Positions 6,273 to 12,865 of a DNA stretch of 28,021 bases are shown here, piece after piece. The stretch lies in the IMG/VR virus record IMGVR_UViG_3300044522_000118, positions 1-28,021 of that record. One strand, written 5' to 3'. This DNA comes from a virus. The notes beneath the pieces are model-generated. The model did not search any database. It had not been told where the DNA came from and saw only the letters and a list, made by a program, of their open reading frames with translations. A program made the translations under genes and the position numbers. Positions within the stretch are counted from its first letter, which is position 1, and every line of letters starts with the position of its first letter.

Positions 6273-7592
6273 TCATAATAATTCTTTAAATTCCATTCTT
6301 TCTCCGATAAATTGGAATGGTATATTTTTTAAACTTCCGTGCCTATTCTTAGCTATCTTAACTATACATTTACCTTCTGCATTATGTGTCATACCATCAA
6401 CTTCTATTTCTCTTATTCCGTAGGTCTCAGGTCGCATAAGAAAGATAACCGAATCAGCATCTTGCTCTATACCACCGCTTTCTCTAAGGTCTGAAAGTTG
6501 TGGCATCTTATCGTTTCTGCTTTCAACTGCTCTGCTTAATTGACTTAATGCAAGTACTGGTATATTTAATTCCTTTGCTATTATTTTACATCCTCGACTA
6601 ATTTCTGCAATCTCACTTTCCCTATTACCTTTCCTATCTACTCCGCTCATAAGTTGCAGATAATCAATACATAAGAACTCAATTTGATATTTTCTTTTAA
6701 GGATTGCAGCCTTACTTCTAAGGTCTCTAATGTTTAAACTTGGTGTGTCATCAATGTATAATTTAGCTTTTTGTAACCTATCTTCTGAAGCCATTAACAT
6801 AAACTTGTGCGCTTCTGTAAGTTTATTAGTCCTTAGCAAATGATGTGCAATACCTGAATCCAAACTAATTAACCTATTAACTAATTGCTCTCCACTCATT
6901 TCTAAACTAAATATCCCTACTGGCTTGTCTTGTTTTAAAACGTTTAAAATACCATTAAGCATAAAGGCAGTCTTACCTTGTGCCGGTCTTGCTGCTAAAA
7001 TTACTAAATCAGGGTTAACCCATCCGCTAATATATCTATTTAAACTCTGCCATCCTGTATCTATTCCTATTTGCCCATTTTCAATTACTGCATCCCTTTC
7101 TTTTGCTAGGCTCATAATGTAATGCGCCATCCCTTTCTCACTATTCTTATAAATGCTTTCCTGAGCATTTAAAATCTTAGTTGAAGCATTATTTAGATGG
7201 TTCTCAATATCTCCTACATAAGAATCATTTACTAATTCTTGACCTATTACTATTCCTTTTCTTTGTAAATAACATTGCTGCAGAATTAATATCCAGTCAT
7301 TCATTGAACTGCTGCCTGTTACATTATTGGTTAACTTTACAATCTCATAAGCACCGCCAACCGTATCCATCTCCTTTTTATTTGTCAAGTATTGACTAAC
7401 CGTTACTATATCAATAGCAGACATTTTATCATAAAGTGACTGAATAGCTTTAAAGATTAATTGATTTTTAGTCTGATAAAAAAACTCACTTGTAATTTTT
7501 GCTATATATGTATGAACTGAATTTTGTTCAATCAATAGCACTCCAAGAATCCTATCTTCTACCTCTTTATTGTTTGGTGGTGTTTTAGCCAT
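6273..7592 (-). CDS. dnaB: Replicative DNA helicase, DnaB family
   Basis: The 439-residue protein covers the full DnaB architecture. The N-terminal domain (about 1-110, beginning NNKEVEDRILGVLL) mediates helicase-primase and loader contacts. The linker is followed by a RecA-like ATPase domain with Walker A ARPAQGKT (about 200-207), Walker B LCIDYLQLM (near 298) and the later SQLSRAVE and DLRESGGIEQDAD motifs with the arginine-finger region. It forms the hexameric ring that unwinds DNA at the phage fork. The length is slightly short of the cellular enzyme (about 470), usual for phage copies. The upstream gene is a Lin1244-like initiator or loader candidate, a typical pairing. No intein is visible. 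Confidence 0.95.
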   Translation of the reverse strand: MAKTPPNNKEVEDRILGVLLIEQNSVHTYIAKITSEFFYQTKNQLIFKAIQSLYDKMSAIDIVTVSQYLTNKKEMDTVGGAYEIVKLTNNVTGSSSMNDWILILQQCYLQRKGIVIGQELVNDSYVGDIENHLNNASTKILNAQESIYKNSEKGMAHYIMSLAKERDAVIENGQIGIDTGWQSLNRYISGWVNPDLVILAARPAQGKTAFMLNGILNVLKQDKPVGIFSLEMSGEQLVNRLISLDSGIAHHLLRTNKLTEAHKFMLMASEDRLQKAKLYIDDTPSLNIRDLRSKAAILKRKYQIEFLCIDYLQLMSGVDRKGNRESEIAEISRGCKIIAKELNIPVLALSQLSRAVESRNDKMPQLSDLRESGGIEQDADSVIFLMRPETYGIREIEVDGMTHNAEGKCIVKIAKNRHGSLKNIPFQFIGERMEFKELL

Positions 7593-7720
7593 TTTAAGCC
7601 TGTTTTTAGGTTGGTTAATGTATTCGTGATAGATTACCTCAAAAGTTATTTAAAATCGAAATTTACTATCTTAAAATGCGTTTAAATGATATTTATACTT
7701 ATTAGAAGATAAAAATTGTA

Positions 7721-8155
7721 TTAAAGAACTATTTTTGTTAAAAAATCCCCTTTATTTATTTCTTTTCTTTCTTTCTTTGCATAGGGGTACCCAATGGGTG
7801 CCCCATTAGGGTTCCCATTTTTCCACCTCTTTAAAGCGTTAATTTTACCCTTTTCTTGCATAGAAGTTCTGATTTTTAAATGGTCATTTAATCGTCTAGA
7901 AAAGAAACCTTCTTCGGCTATTTCAAATAAATTAAATTGCTCAATTACTGCCTTAACTTTTACTTCGCTTGTTTGCATCTGCATAGCTAAAACTGGAGTA
8001 ATATTTAAAGGTAAAATCCCACCTGCTTGTGCAAGATTCTCAACTAAAAACCAATATATTCCATACCCTTCCATTCCTAATTGTTGCCTTAAAAATAAGA
8101 TTTTAACATCATTTGCAGAATTATAATCGTGGCTAAAGTAATAACTTTTATTCAT
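7721..8155 (-). CDS. Lin1244/Lin1753-like (DUF4373) replication protein, short form
   Basis: The N-terminal 100 residues match the Lin1244/Lin1753 (DUF4373) winged-helix domain: YYFSHDYNSANDVKILFLR, then GMEGYGIYWFLVENL. Such proteins sit next to DnaB in many phages and are thought to act as replication initiators or helicase loaders. The C-terminus is short: after a GNPNGAPIGYP linker and a basic KKERKEINK stretch it stops at 144 residues, whereas relatives often continue with a longer tail. The tail is coded by a CTTT-type tetranucleotide run (7761-7780), so slippage truncation is possible, but neighbouring frames show no clear continuation. Function is inferred from the family and dnaB context. 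Confidence 0.75.
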   Translation of the reverse strand: MNKSYYFSHDYNSANDVKILFLRQQLGMEGYGIYWFLVENLAQAGGILPLNITPVLAMQMQTSEVKVKAVIEQFNLFEIAEEGFFSRRLNDHLKIRTSMQEKGKINALKRWKNGNPNGAPIGYPYAKKERKEINKGDFLTKIVL

Positions 8156-8378
8156 TTATTTTTATTTTACGTTTGTTATCCTCAAATGTTATTTCTATTA
8201 GCCCTGTATCTTTTAATTCATTTATCCAATTATTTACTGTCATAGTTGATACCTCAAAAGCATCTGCATAATAGGCATTAGATTTATTTAATCTTTTTGT
8301 ATGCTCAAGGTAAATATAAAAAATCTTTGCTGAATTATTTATTCTATACTCTAAAATATCTTTTTTAATGTTAATCAT
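8148..8378 (-). CDS. Winged-helix DNA-binding protein
   Basis: The 76-residue protein is almost entirely one winged helix-turn-helix: a first helix (AKIFYIYLEHTKRLNKS), then the HTH (NAYYADAFEVSTMTVNNWI with recognition helix NELKDTGLIEI), then a beta-wing (ITFEDNKRKIKI). It resembles the HTH domains of replication initiators and phage regulators. It overlaps the Lin1244-like gene by 8 bases and is preceded by a stable hairpin (8392-8412), so it may be an accessory initiator or a small regulator. No partner domain is present. Confidence 0.65.
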   Translation of the reverse strand: MINIKKDILEYRINNSAKIFYIYLEHTKRLNKSNAYYADAFEVSTMTVNNWINELKDTGLIEITFEDNKRKIKINE

Positions 8379-8391
8379 AAGTTAAATTTAA

Positions 8392-8412
8392 GGGGTGGCG
8401 ATTAACCACCCC
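8392..8412 (-). terminator. Perfect 7-bp GC-rich hairpin, attenuator or weak terminator
   Basis: GGGGTGG (8392-8398) and CCACCCC (8406-8412) are exact reverse complements around a 7-base loop. On the minus strand the hairpin is followed by TTAAATTTAAC, not a clean U-tract, so termination may be partial. It occupies the short gap between the stop codon of 8420-8671 and the ATG at 8378, where it could tune read-through or protect the upstream mRNA end. Confidence 0.55.
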
Positions 8413-8419
8413 AAGTTAA

Positions 8420-8671
8420 TTAATTAATTTCTGTGTAAATTTTTCTTGCTTCTCTTTTGTTTAATATTGAAAATAAACCATAGGTATTATTTCTACCAAA
8501 CTTGTTAGTGTGTTTAATATCATCGCAAATGATATTTACTCCCATTTCTCTAAGATTAGCAATTCTTGCATTTGAATTTAAAATTCCAATTTCTTTAAAA
8601 TCAGAAGTTGTTTTTTTTCCATTTAGAAGCATATATAATACTTCTGTAACTTGATTTTTTGGTGCTTTCAT
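8420..8671 (-). CDS. Small helix-turn-helix protein
   Basis: The 83-residue protein resembles short HTH proteins common in Bacteroidetes phages. It begins MKAPKNQVTEVLYMLLNG, followed by SDFKEIGILNSNARIANLREMG (helix-turn-helix) and then a wing-like segment ending near FGRNNTYGLFSI. It is probably a DNA-binding regulator or replication accessory. It lies 3 bases after the DnaA-like gene and before a hairpin. No effector or dimerisation domain is apparent. Confidence 0.6.
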   Translation of the reverse strand: MKAPKNQVTEVLYMLLNGKKTTSDFKEIGILNSNARIANLREMGVNIICDDIKHTNKFGRNNTYGLFSILNKREARKIYTEIN

Positions 8672-8674
8672 TTT

Positions 8675-9052
8675 TTAAGGTTTAAAGTGGTTTACGAGAT
8701 GAATAATACTGGAGTGGTGCATTTTTAATTTCCTGCCAATATCGGTTAAAATAAATCCTTTTTCTCTAGCTGCTTTTGAATATTCAACCCTTCTTTTTAC
8801 GGTTTCATATTTACGATTATTTTCTACTAATTGCTCGTAAGTTATTTTATTTGCCTTTAAATAATCATTTGTAAAATCGTCTATACTTTCGGTATTCTTT
8901 ACAAATTCTTTTACTTCCCTTTCAACTACCTGAATCTTAACAGTTTCTAAAGGGTAACGGTCAAATAATAGAGCAATCTTTTTCATATCATAATCGCTGC
9001 AGCTTGTATAAATTTGAATGTACTTTAAAATACTTTTTAAATTATCTGTCAT
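8675..9052 (-). CDS. Protein with DnaA domain IV-like DNA-binding C-terminus
   Basis: The 125-residue protein has an unassigned N-terminal half and a C-terminal half (about 84-122) resembling DnaA domain IV: VKRRVEYSKAAREKG, then DIGRKLKMHHSSIIHLV. In DnaA the comparable motif is GxxF/LxxRDHTTVxxA; here the RDHTT-like segment is MHHSS. It lacks the AAA+ module, so it cannot be an ATP-dependent initiator by itself; it could bind DnaA boxes, recruit or compete with host DnaA, or act as a small initiator. It overlaps the exonuclease gene by 11 bases in the recombination/replication operon. Confidence 0.7.
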   Translation of the reverse strand: MTDNLKSILKYIQIYTSCSDYDMKKIALLFDRYPLETVKIQVVEREVKEFVKNTESIDDFTNDYLKANKITYEQLVENNRKYETVKRRVEYSKAAREKGFILTDIGRKLKMHHSSIIHLVNHFKP

Positions 9053-9683
9053 TACTTAATTGATTATAAAGATTATTCATAAATTCTCCTGCCTGTTCTA
9101 TCTTAGATAATAATAATTGCATATCCTCAATATTAGCTTCAATCCTAAAGATAAACATTTTTAGATTATCTGCAATTTGTGGGCAATAAGAAACAAAATC
9201 ACAAAACTCACTTTCCGTTATCATCATATCGCTTTGGCATTGCCAGTAGTATTGTTTATAGTTTTTCTTAAAATACTCTTGACTTTCAATTAAACCATTG
9301 TTAATATGATTAGTATAATTATACGGACATTTAACTTGAATGATTCCACCGCCTTCAATTAAGCCATCAGGTGTGCCACCGTACAATCCATTAATCATTT
9401 CAATATAACCGCCTGACTTTACGGTTGTACCGGTCTTACCTTCATAAAATTTAATGGCTTCGTTCTCTAATTCTAGTCCGTGATTAGTGGCATTAGAAGT
9501 AAATTCCCTTTGCACTCCTGTAAGCCTTTCAGCTAGTTTAGAAGTTAAATACTCTTTTGTGGTTGCTGATAAATTACCAGCTTCTGACTTTAACTTAGGC
9601 TCAGTCATTAGATTGTAGATGGTTGAACTGGTTATCTTACCCATTCTTTGCTCAAACCATTCGCTTGAATATTGCTCTATCAT
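9042..9683 (-). CDS. YqaJ/lambda-exonuclease-like recombination nuclease
   Basis: The 213-residue protein matches the YqaJ viral recombinase family, 5'-3' exonucleases related to lambda Exo. Family features are the start SSEWFEQRMGKITSS (6-20), the GLELENEA helix (69-76), the active-site segment GGTPDGLI (Asp106) and IIQVKCP (Gln116, Lys118), and the Tyr/Gln-rich YYWQCQSDMMIT helix. The usual Glu of the E-x-K motif is replaced by Gln. The enzyme should resect double-stranded ends to yield 3' overhangs for the adjacent ERF annealing protein. Adjacent, coupled genes strengthen the call. Confidence 0.88.
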   Translation of the reverse strand: MIEQYSSEWFEQRMGKITSSTIYNLMTEPKLKSEAGNLSATTKEYLTSKLAERLTGVQREFTSNATNHGLELENEAIKFYEGKTGTTVKSGGYIEMINGLYGGTPDGLIEGGGIIQVKCPYNYTNHINNGLIESQEYFKKNYKQYYWQCQSDMMITESEFCDFVSYCPQIADNLKMFIFRIEANIEDMQLLLSKIEQAGEFMNNLYNQLSNDR

Positions 9684-10210
9684 TATTTCATTGCTTTAAT
9701 AGTTAATAAATCTTTATCTCTTAATACTAGATGTGCTTTTGCTTTCTCAAATACATCTCTTTCGCCTTCGTTATACCTTGCTATCAAAGATATCATTTGG
9801 TGGTCAGTCATAAAAGGTTTCTCTGCTCTACCGTGGTCATTTGTAGCATCTGCATCCTTAGTATCATCTATTAAAAATAAACCATTTAAAGCATATTTTC
9901 TAGCATAACTACTGGATGCTCCGAAGGATTGTGCTATATCCATTCCTTTACGGTTTGGCTCAATACCTGCACAAGCAGTAGTATAATAATTTTCTATACC
10001 ATCGGTGAATACAATCCTGCTTTCGCAGTAAATAACTCCACCTGCTTCTTTAATTGTATCGCTAATAATTAGCTGACAATTATACTTTAGAAGTAAAGGT
10101 TTAACCGCTTCGAGAATATCCTCGCAGCTTCTGTACTTGTACTTACCAAACGCATTCGTTTGATTCTTGGGTGCTTTTAGTTCGTTTTGAATTTTGATTA
10201 AATTACTCAT
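9683..10210 (-). CDS. ERF-family single-strand annealing protein
   Basis: The 175-residue protein matches the ERF superfamily. Typical features are the N-terminal LIKIQNELKAPKNQTNAFGKY segment followed by KYRSCEDILEAVKPLL (about 25-42), and the conserved AQSFGASSSYARKYALNGL stretch (about 92-111). ERF proteins bind single-stranded DNA and anneal complementary strands in RecA-independent recombination. It pairs with the YqaJ exonuclease encoded immediately downstream; the ATG of one overlaps the stop of the other. A short charged C-terminal region (beyond about 130) is typical of the family. Confidence 0.9.
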   Translation of the reverse strand: MSNLIKIQNELKAPKNQTNAFGKYKYRSCEDILEAVKPLLLKYNCQLIISDTIKEAGGVIYCESRIVFTDGIENYYTTACAGIEPNRKGMDIAQSFGASSSYARKYALNGLFLIDDTKDADATNDHGRAEKPFMTDHQMISLIARYNEGERDVFEKAKAHLVLRDKDLLTIKAMK

Positions 10211-10476
10211 ATTAGGTTTATTAAATAGTTACAAGATTGGGTTAAATTGGTTTTAAATTCTTCTTTAGATATTTCTTGATAGTCTTTATCTAAGGTTAAT
10301 TTTGCTATGTGTTCAGGGAATCTGCCTATTAATATATCTCTGCCACCCCAATTAGATATACATAAATCATCTTTAAGAATAGCAAAGTAAGAATCCTGAA
10401 TAACACCATTATTTAATTTAAAATATAATGGTAGATTAATTTCTATTTCTTCTGTTGATTCGATTTTAAATTTCAT
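10207..10476 (-). CDS. Small protein of unknown function
   Basis: The 89-residue protein is not recognised. It appears mostly beta-stranded in its first half (KFKIESTEEIEINLPLYFKL) with an ISNWGGRDILIGRFPEH central segment, then a charged helix. No catalytic motif, signal peptide or membrane span is visible. It overlaps the ERF gene by 4 bases (ATGA type), so it is translated in the early recombination operon. Confidence 0.55.
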   Translation of the reverse strand: MKFKIESTEEIEINLPLYFKLNNGVIQDSYFAILKDDLCISNWGGRDILIGRFPEHIAKLTLDKDYQEISKEEFKTNLTQSCNYLINLI

Positions 10477-10477
10477 A

Positions 10478-10750
10478 TTAATTTAAATTAGCAAGTTTAT
10501 AAATATTGTTTTTAATTTTTAATTCTGTAGTCTTTTTATCTTCTCCTAAAAACTGATTTCTATATTTACCAGTTGTTTTAGAATAATCCCAATAATATTC
10601 ATCTAAATAAACTACTCTTTTACCATCCTCAAAAGTTGTTTTTATTATTGTTGAATTATAACTTTGGAATAAAGTAAATTCAGGAGTATGAATAATAAAT
10701 TGGTTTGGTACTTTATTTCCTTTTTTAGATTCAAAGTTTGAAATTTTCAT
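10478..10750 (-). CDS. Small phage protein, DUF8033-like
   Basis: The 90-residue protein has the distinctive segment YYWDYSKTTGKYRNQFLGE, preceded by LFQSYNSTIIKTTFEDGKRVVYLDE. This pattern recurs in small phage early proteins that I recall as DUF8033; the assignment is from memory and function is unknown. The sequence looks like a compact beta-sheet domain. It lies 1 base from the next gene and shortly after a 28-residue membrane peptide, within the early operon. Confidence 0.6.
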   Translation of the reverse strand: MKISNFESKKGNKVPNQFIIHTPEFTLFQSYNSTIIKTTFEDGKRVVYLDEYYWDYSKTTGKYRNQFLGEDKKTTELKIKNNIYKLANLN

Positions 10751-10752
10751 AA

Positions 10753-10839
10753 TTAAAAGTTTAAAAGGTTGTCGGCTAATAATGCGCCAATAATAAGGAT
10801 TGAGATTAGGATTGCGTCTTTAATTTCTTGGTGTGTCAT
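10753..10839 (-). CDS. Candidate 28-aa single-span membrane peptide
   Basis: A short frame from ATG at 10837-10839 to TAA at 10753-10755 gives MTHQEIKDAILISILIIGAL followed by LADNLLNF. It holds one hydrophobic span with an acidic N-terminal lead. It fills the gap between two genes and overlaps the preceding 33-codon frame by 20 bases, consistent with the packing style here. Chance open frames of this length are common, so the call is tentative. Confidence 0.4.
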   Translation of the reverse strand: MTHQEIKDAILISILIIGALLADNLLNF

Positions 10840-10921
10840 AGTTTTGTTTTATTAATGAATAAATGTAATTAATCCAGTTGTTAAAATCACTTGGTGGATT
10901 TGGTGGTTGTACTGTTTTCAT
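10820..10921 (-). CDS. Candidate 33-aa small protein
   Basis: A frame from ATG at 10919-10921 to TAA at 10820-10822 encodes MKTVQPPNPPSDFNNWINYI followed by a short polar tail. The Pro-rich start and Trp/Tyr helix look protein-like. It overlaps the upstream 61-residue gene by 35 bases and the downstream peptide by 20 bases. It is supported only by packing and composition. Confidence 0.35.
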   Translation of the reverse strand: MKTVQPPNPPSDFNNWINYIYSLIKQNYDTPRN

Positions 10922-11072
10922 TTAAGTTTGAATAAATTGTTAAACAAAATTGTGGATAGCTAAAGTTCTTTTCAACTTCAGGAATTTTATTAAATTCTTT
11001 TTGAAGCAAAGTTTCATTTGCGCCCATAAAGTTATATACACTTTCGAGCAATTTTAATTCAGATGGTTTCAT
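10887..11072 (-). CDS. Small protein, first gene after the early promoter
   Basis: The 61-residue protein is not recognised. It appears helical (SELKLLESVYNFMG) with a low-complexity Asn/Ser/Thr-rich C-terminus. It is the first open frame downstream of the strong Bacteroidetes-type promoter at 11105-11136, about 26 bases after the predicted transcription start, so it should be among the earliest and most abundant early products. Confidence 0.6.
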   Translation of the reverse strand: MKPSELKLLESVYNFMGANETLLQKEFNKIPEVEKNFSYPQFCLTIYSNLNENSTTTKSTK

Positions 11073-11104
11073 TTGTTTTTAGTTTTAATTGTTATTTGAT
11101 AAAT

Positions 11105-11136
11105 CAAAGATAAAACGAATATTCCATACCACCAAA
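11105..11136 (-). promoter_or_regulatory. Bacteroidetes-type promoter (-33 TTTG, 20 bp, -7 TATCTTTG)
   Basis: On the minus strand TTTG lies at 11133-11136, followed by exactly 20 bases and then TATCTTTG at 11105-11112. This is a full match to the Bacteroidetes primary-sigma promoter (TTTG, 19-21 bases, TAnnTTTG). Transcription would start about 5-7 bases downstream (about 11098-11100) and run into the gene at 11072. It should be read by host RNA polymerase with no phage factor, fitting an early promoter. Confidence 0.8.
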
Positions 11137-11220
11137 TAAATTTTAAAGTATTTTTTAAATTAATTTATATTATATATATTTAAATTTTAATAACTATTGA
11201 TTCTATTGGGTTTCAGGCAT

Positions 11221-11250
11221 AAAAAAACCCACCCTAAAAAGGGCAGGTTT
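11221..11250 (-). terminator. Intrinsic terminator ending the virion/lysis transcription unit
   Basis: On the minus strand the RNA would form an 11-base-arm hairpin (11225-11235 with 11240-11250, two central mismatched positions, 4-base loop) running into a T-tract of seven (11221-11227, the first part shared with the stem). It lies about 22 bases after the stop codon of the HExxH gene and upstream of the early promoter, so it insulates the two blocks. Confidence 0.85.
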
Positions 11251-11271
11251 AAACCAAAACTAAAAAACAAA

Positions 11272-11580
11272 CTATCTTTTTGACCTTTCGTATTCAATTA
11301 GCTTATCAGCAAACATATCGACAAACAATTCATTATACTTTAATTTCTCTAAGTTCATTGCATTTAATATATGGTGTATTAATTCGTGGTAGAATATCTG
11401 CTCCTTACTTCTTTTATTAACTTTCTTACCGCCATATTCATCACATAGCGTAATTATATTCAAAGTAAAATCAGCTTCTCCCATACATTTATTGTCTTGA
11501 CAATAATCATTATCAATTATTACTTCAATGGTCTTACCATTTAATTTAAATTTTTCAGGTATTAATATTGAGCCGTTCAT
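11272..11580 (-). CDS. HExxH zinc metallopeptidase-like protein
   Basis: The 102-residue protein carries HELIHH (His65, Glu66, His69), the zinc-binding and catalytic motif of gluzincin-type peptidases, followed by an acidic helix (NELFVDMFADKLIEY) that may supply the third ligand, as in ImmA/IrrE-like minimal zincins. It has no HTH, signal peptide or membrane span, so it probably acts in the cytoplasm. ImmA-like proteins cut phage repressors or other regulators; whether this one does is unknown. It is the last gene before the terminator and overlaps the phosphoesterase gene by 4 bases. Confidence 0.7.
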   Translation of the reverse strand: MNGSILIPEKFKLNGKTIEVIIDNDYCQDNKCMGEADFTLNIITLCDEYGGKKVNKRSKEQIFYHELIHHILNAMNLEKLKYNELFVDMFADKLIEYERSKR

Positions 11581-12410
11581 CCTTTATAAATTATTCCGTT
11601 ATAATAACATTCGCCATTTAAAATCAAAGTAGGTTGTGCAAAGAATCCTGTCTTTGTAAATACTACCTCTATGAATCCCTGCTGCCAATCTGCAGTCTTA
11701 CCAGTTGGGAAGAATTCTACCTCTTTGGTTAACCTAGTGCAACCTGATTCAAGCCATACATACGGATTCTTTCTATTTGTTAAATACTTAGAATTTAATC
11801 GGTGTGTATGACCGGTAGAGCCACTACCCATATATTCAAATATGTTTTTTTCTGCTGCAGTTTTATTTAAACTTAATCCATGCGTGATGTCGAAAATATT
11901 GAATAAATTGTACACGTCGCTTTCGTCATATATAAAGCCATCGCTTTCCTTTAAATCTAACATTTCATTATACTTAGTAGAATTATAATTTTTATATAAT
12001 ACTGCCAATCTTGCCAACTGCTTATCTCCTAAATTATACGGATTAGTTATCCTTTCATCGTGGTTGCCTAGTCTTACCCTTATCTTAGCATCTGTGCTTA
12101 ATCGTAAAGGCTTGAGTATCTGCTCTTTAGTGTATTCAATTTCTCCAACTTCGGTATATCCTTTTAAAATACCATCCTGATATAACTTCTGACTATGCTT
12201 TGATATATAAGGCATATCCGTTACATCGCCATTAATTATAACCTCATCAAATTTATTATGTTGAAGCACTTGATTAATACAACGTAAAGCTGAAAGGTCT
12301 GCTAACCATCCGTGGCAATCTGAAAATATTAATACTTTATATAACTGCTTATCAAATAACTGTTTCTGTTGCCACCATTCCGTTTGTGTTTTATTGAATC
12401 TTGGGCGCAT
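11577..12410 (-). CDS. Calcineurin-like metallophosphoesterase
   Basis: The 277-residue protein shows the five metallophosphoesterase motifs in order: SDCHG (Asp31, His33), GDVTD (61-65), GNHDE (115-119), THGLS (His177) and GHTH (200-203). It coordinates two metal ions and hydrolyses phosphoester bonds, perhaps in nucleotides, nucleic acid ends or phosphoproteins. The WWQQKQ-containing N-terminus resembles other phage-encoded members. It follows the lysozyme gene by 5 bases and precedes a metalloprotease-like gene, an unusual place for a DNA-processing enzyme, so expression is late. The substrate cannot be told from sequence. Confidence 0.85.
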   Translation of the reverse strand: MRPRFNKTQTEWWQQKQLFDKQLYKVLIFSDCHGWLADLSALRCINQVLQHNKFDEVIINGDVTDMPYISKHSQKLYQDGILKGYTEVGEIEYTKEQILKPLRLSTDAKIRVRLGNHDERITNPYNLGDKQLARLAVLYKNYNSTKYNEMLDLKESDGFIYDESDVYNLFNIFDITHGLSLNKTAAEKNIFEYMGSGSTGHTHRLNSKYLTNRKNPYVWLESGCTRLTKEVEFFPTGKTADWQQGFIEVVFTKTGFFAQPTLILNGECYYNGIIYKG

Positions 12411-12415
12411 AAGTT

Positions 12416-12865
12416 TTATTTAGTGAAGTATAGTTTTGATTCGGTTGCTCTTCTAATTGTTAAACCTTTTAATTGTTTACCACCTGCTTTATCCCATCTC
12501 ATAAATTCAGCTTCAATAGTCTTATCGTTAGGATTTGCTTTTACTTTTTTAAATAGTGTGCTTCTGGTTAATGCTGCACTACCGCAATTATATTGGAATA
12601 ATAATAAAGCATCAAATTGATTCTGTGTAACCTCTGTCTTTCCTAGTTCTTTATTTAGGTATTTCGCTTTCTTATCAACCTCGTTTTTTAATAATGCTTC
12701 CGCTTCTGCAAGGCTTATCTTACTGCCCATTATTATAGAATTGCCTTTTAAATCCATTACACTACCATACCCAATAGTAACAACATTTGCCGGACATCTA
12801 TAAGCCTCTAATTTACAACCCTCAAATAATTTTAATAACCTGTAAAATTCATTTGATGGTGTCAT
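12416..12865 (-). CDS. Endolysin, GH24 lysozyme
   Basis: The 149-residue protein is a T4-like (GH24) muramidase. The catalytic arrangement is Glu15, then Cys24, then Thr30 (LFEGCKLEAYRCPANVVTIG), the E-x8-(D/C)-x5-T signature in its Cys variant. The rest (FDALLLFQYNCGSAALTRSTL, then an FMRWDKAGGKQLKGL region with RRATE) is also typical. It cleaves the beta-1,4 bond between MurNAc and GlcNAc. There is no signal peptide or SAR segment, so release depends on a holin. Its start overlaps the stop of the spanin candidate as ATGA, placing it in the lysis cassette. Confidence 0.92.
   Translation of the reverse strand: MTPSNEFYRLLKLFEGCKLEAYRCPANVVTIGYGSVMDLKGNSIIMGSKISLAEAEALLKNEVDKKAKYLNKELGKTEVTQNQFDALLLFQYNCGSAALTRSTLFKKVKANPNDKTIEAEFMRWDKAGGKQLKGLTIRRATESKLYFTK

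Larger units (their letters stand above)
11073..11271. other. Boundary between late and early blocks (promoter plus terminator, no gene)
   Basis: This 199-bp gene-free stretch contains the intrinsic terminator of the virion/lysis block (11221-11250) and the promoter of the replication block (11105-11136), with an extremely AT-rich segment (about 11140-11190) just upstream of the -33 element that could act as an UP-like or bending element. I see no open frame in it. Confidence 0.7.

Noticed and set aside
7794-8126. 110-codon open frame on the plus strand
   Set aside because: Antisense to the Lin1244-like gene, whose family match is clear; no plus-strand gene block exists nearby.
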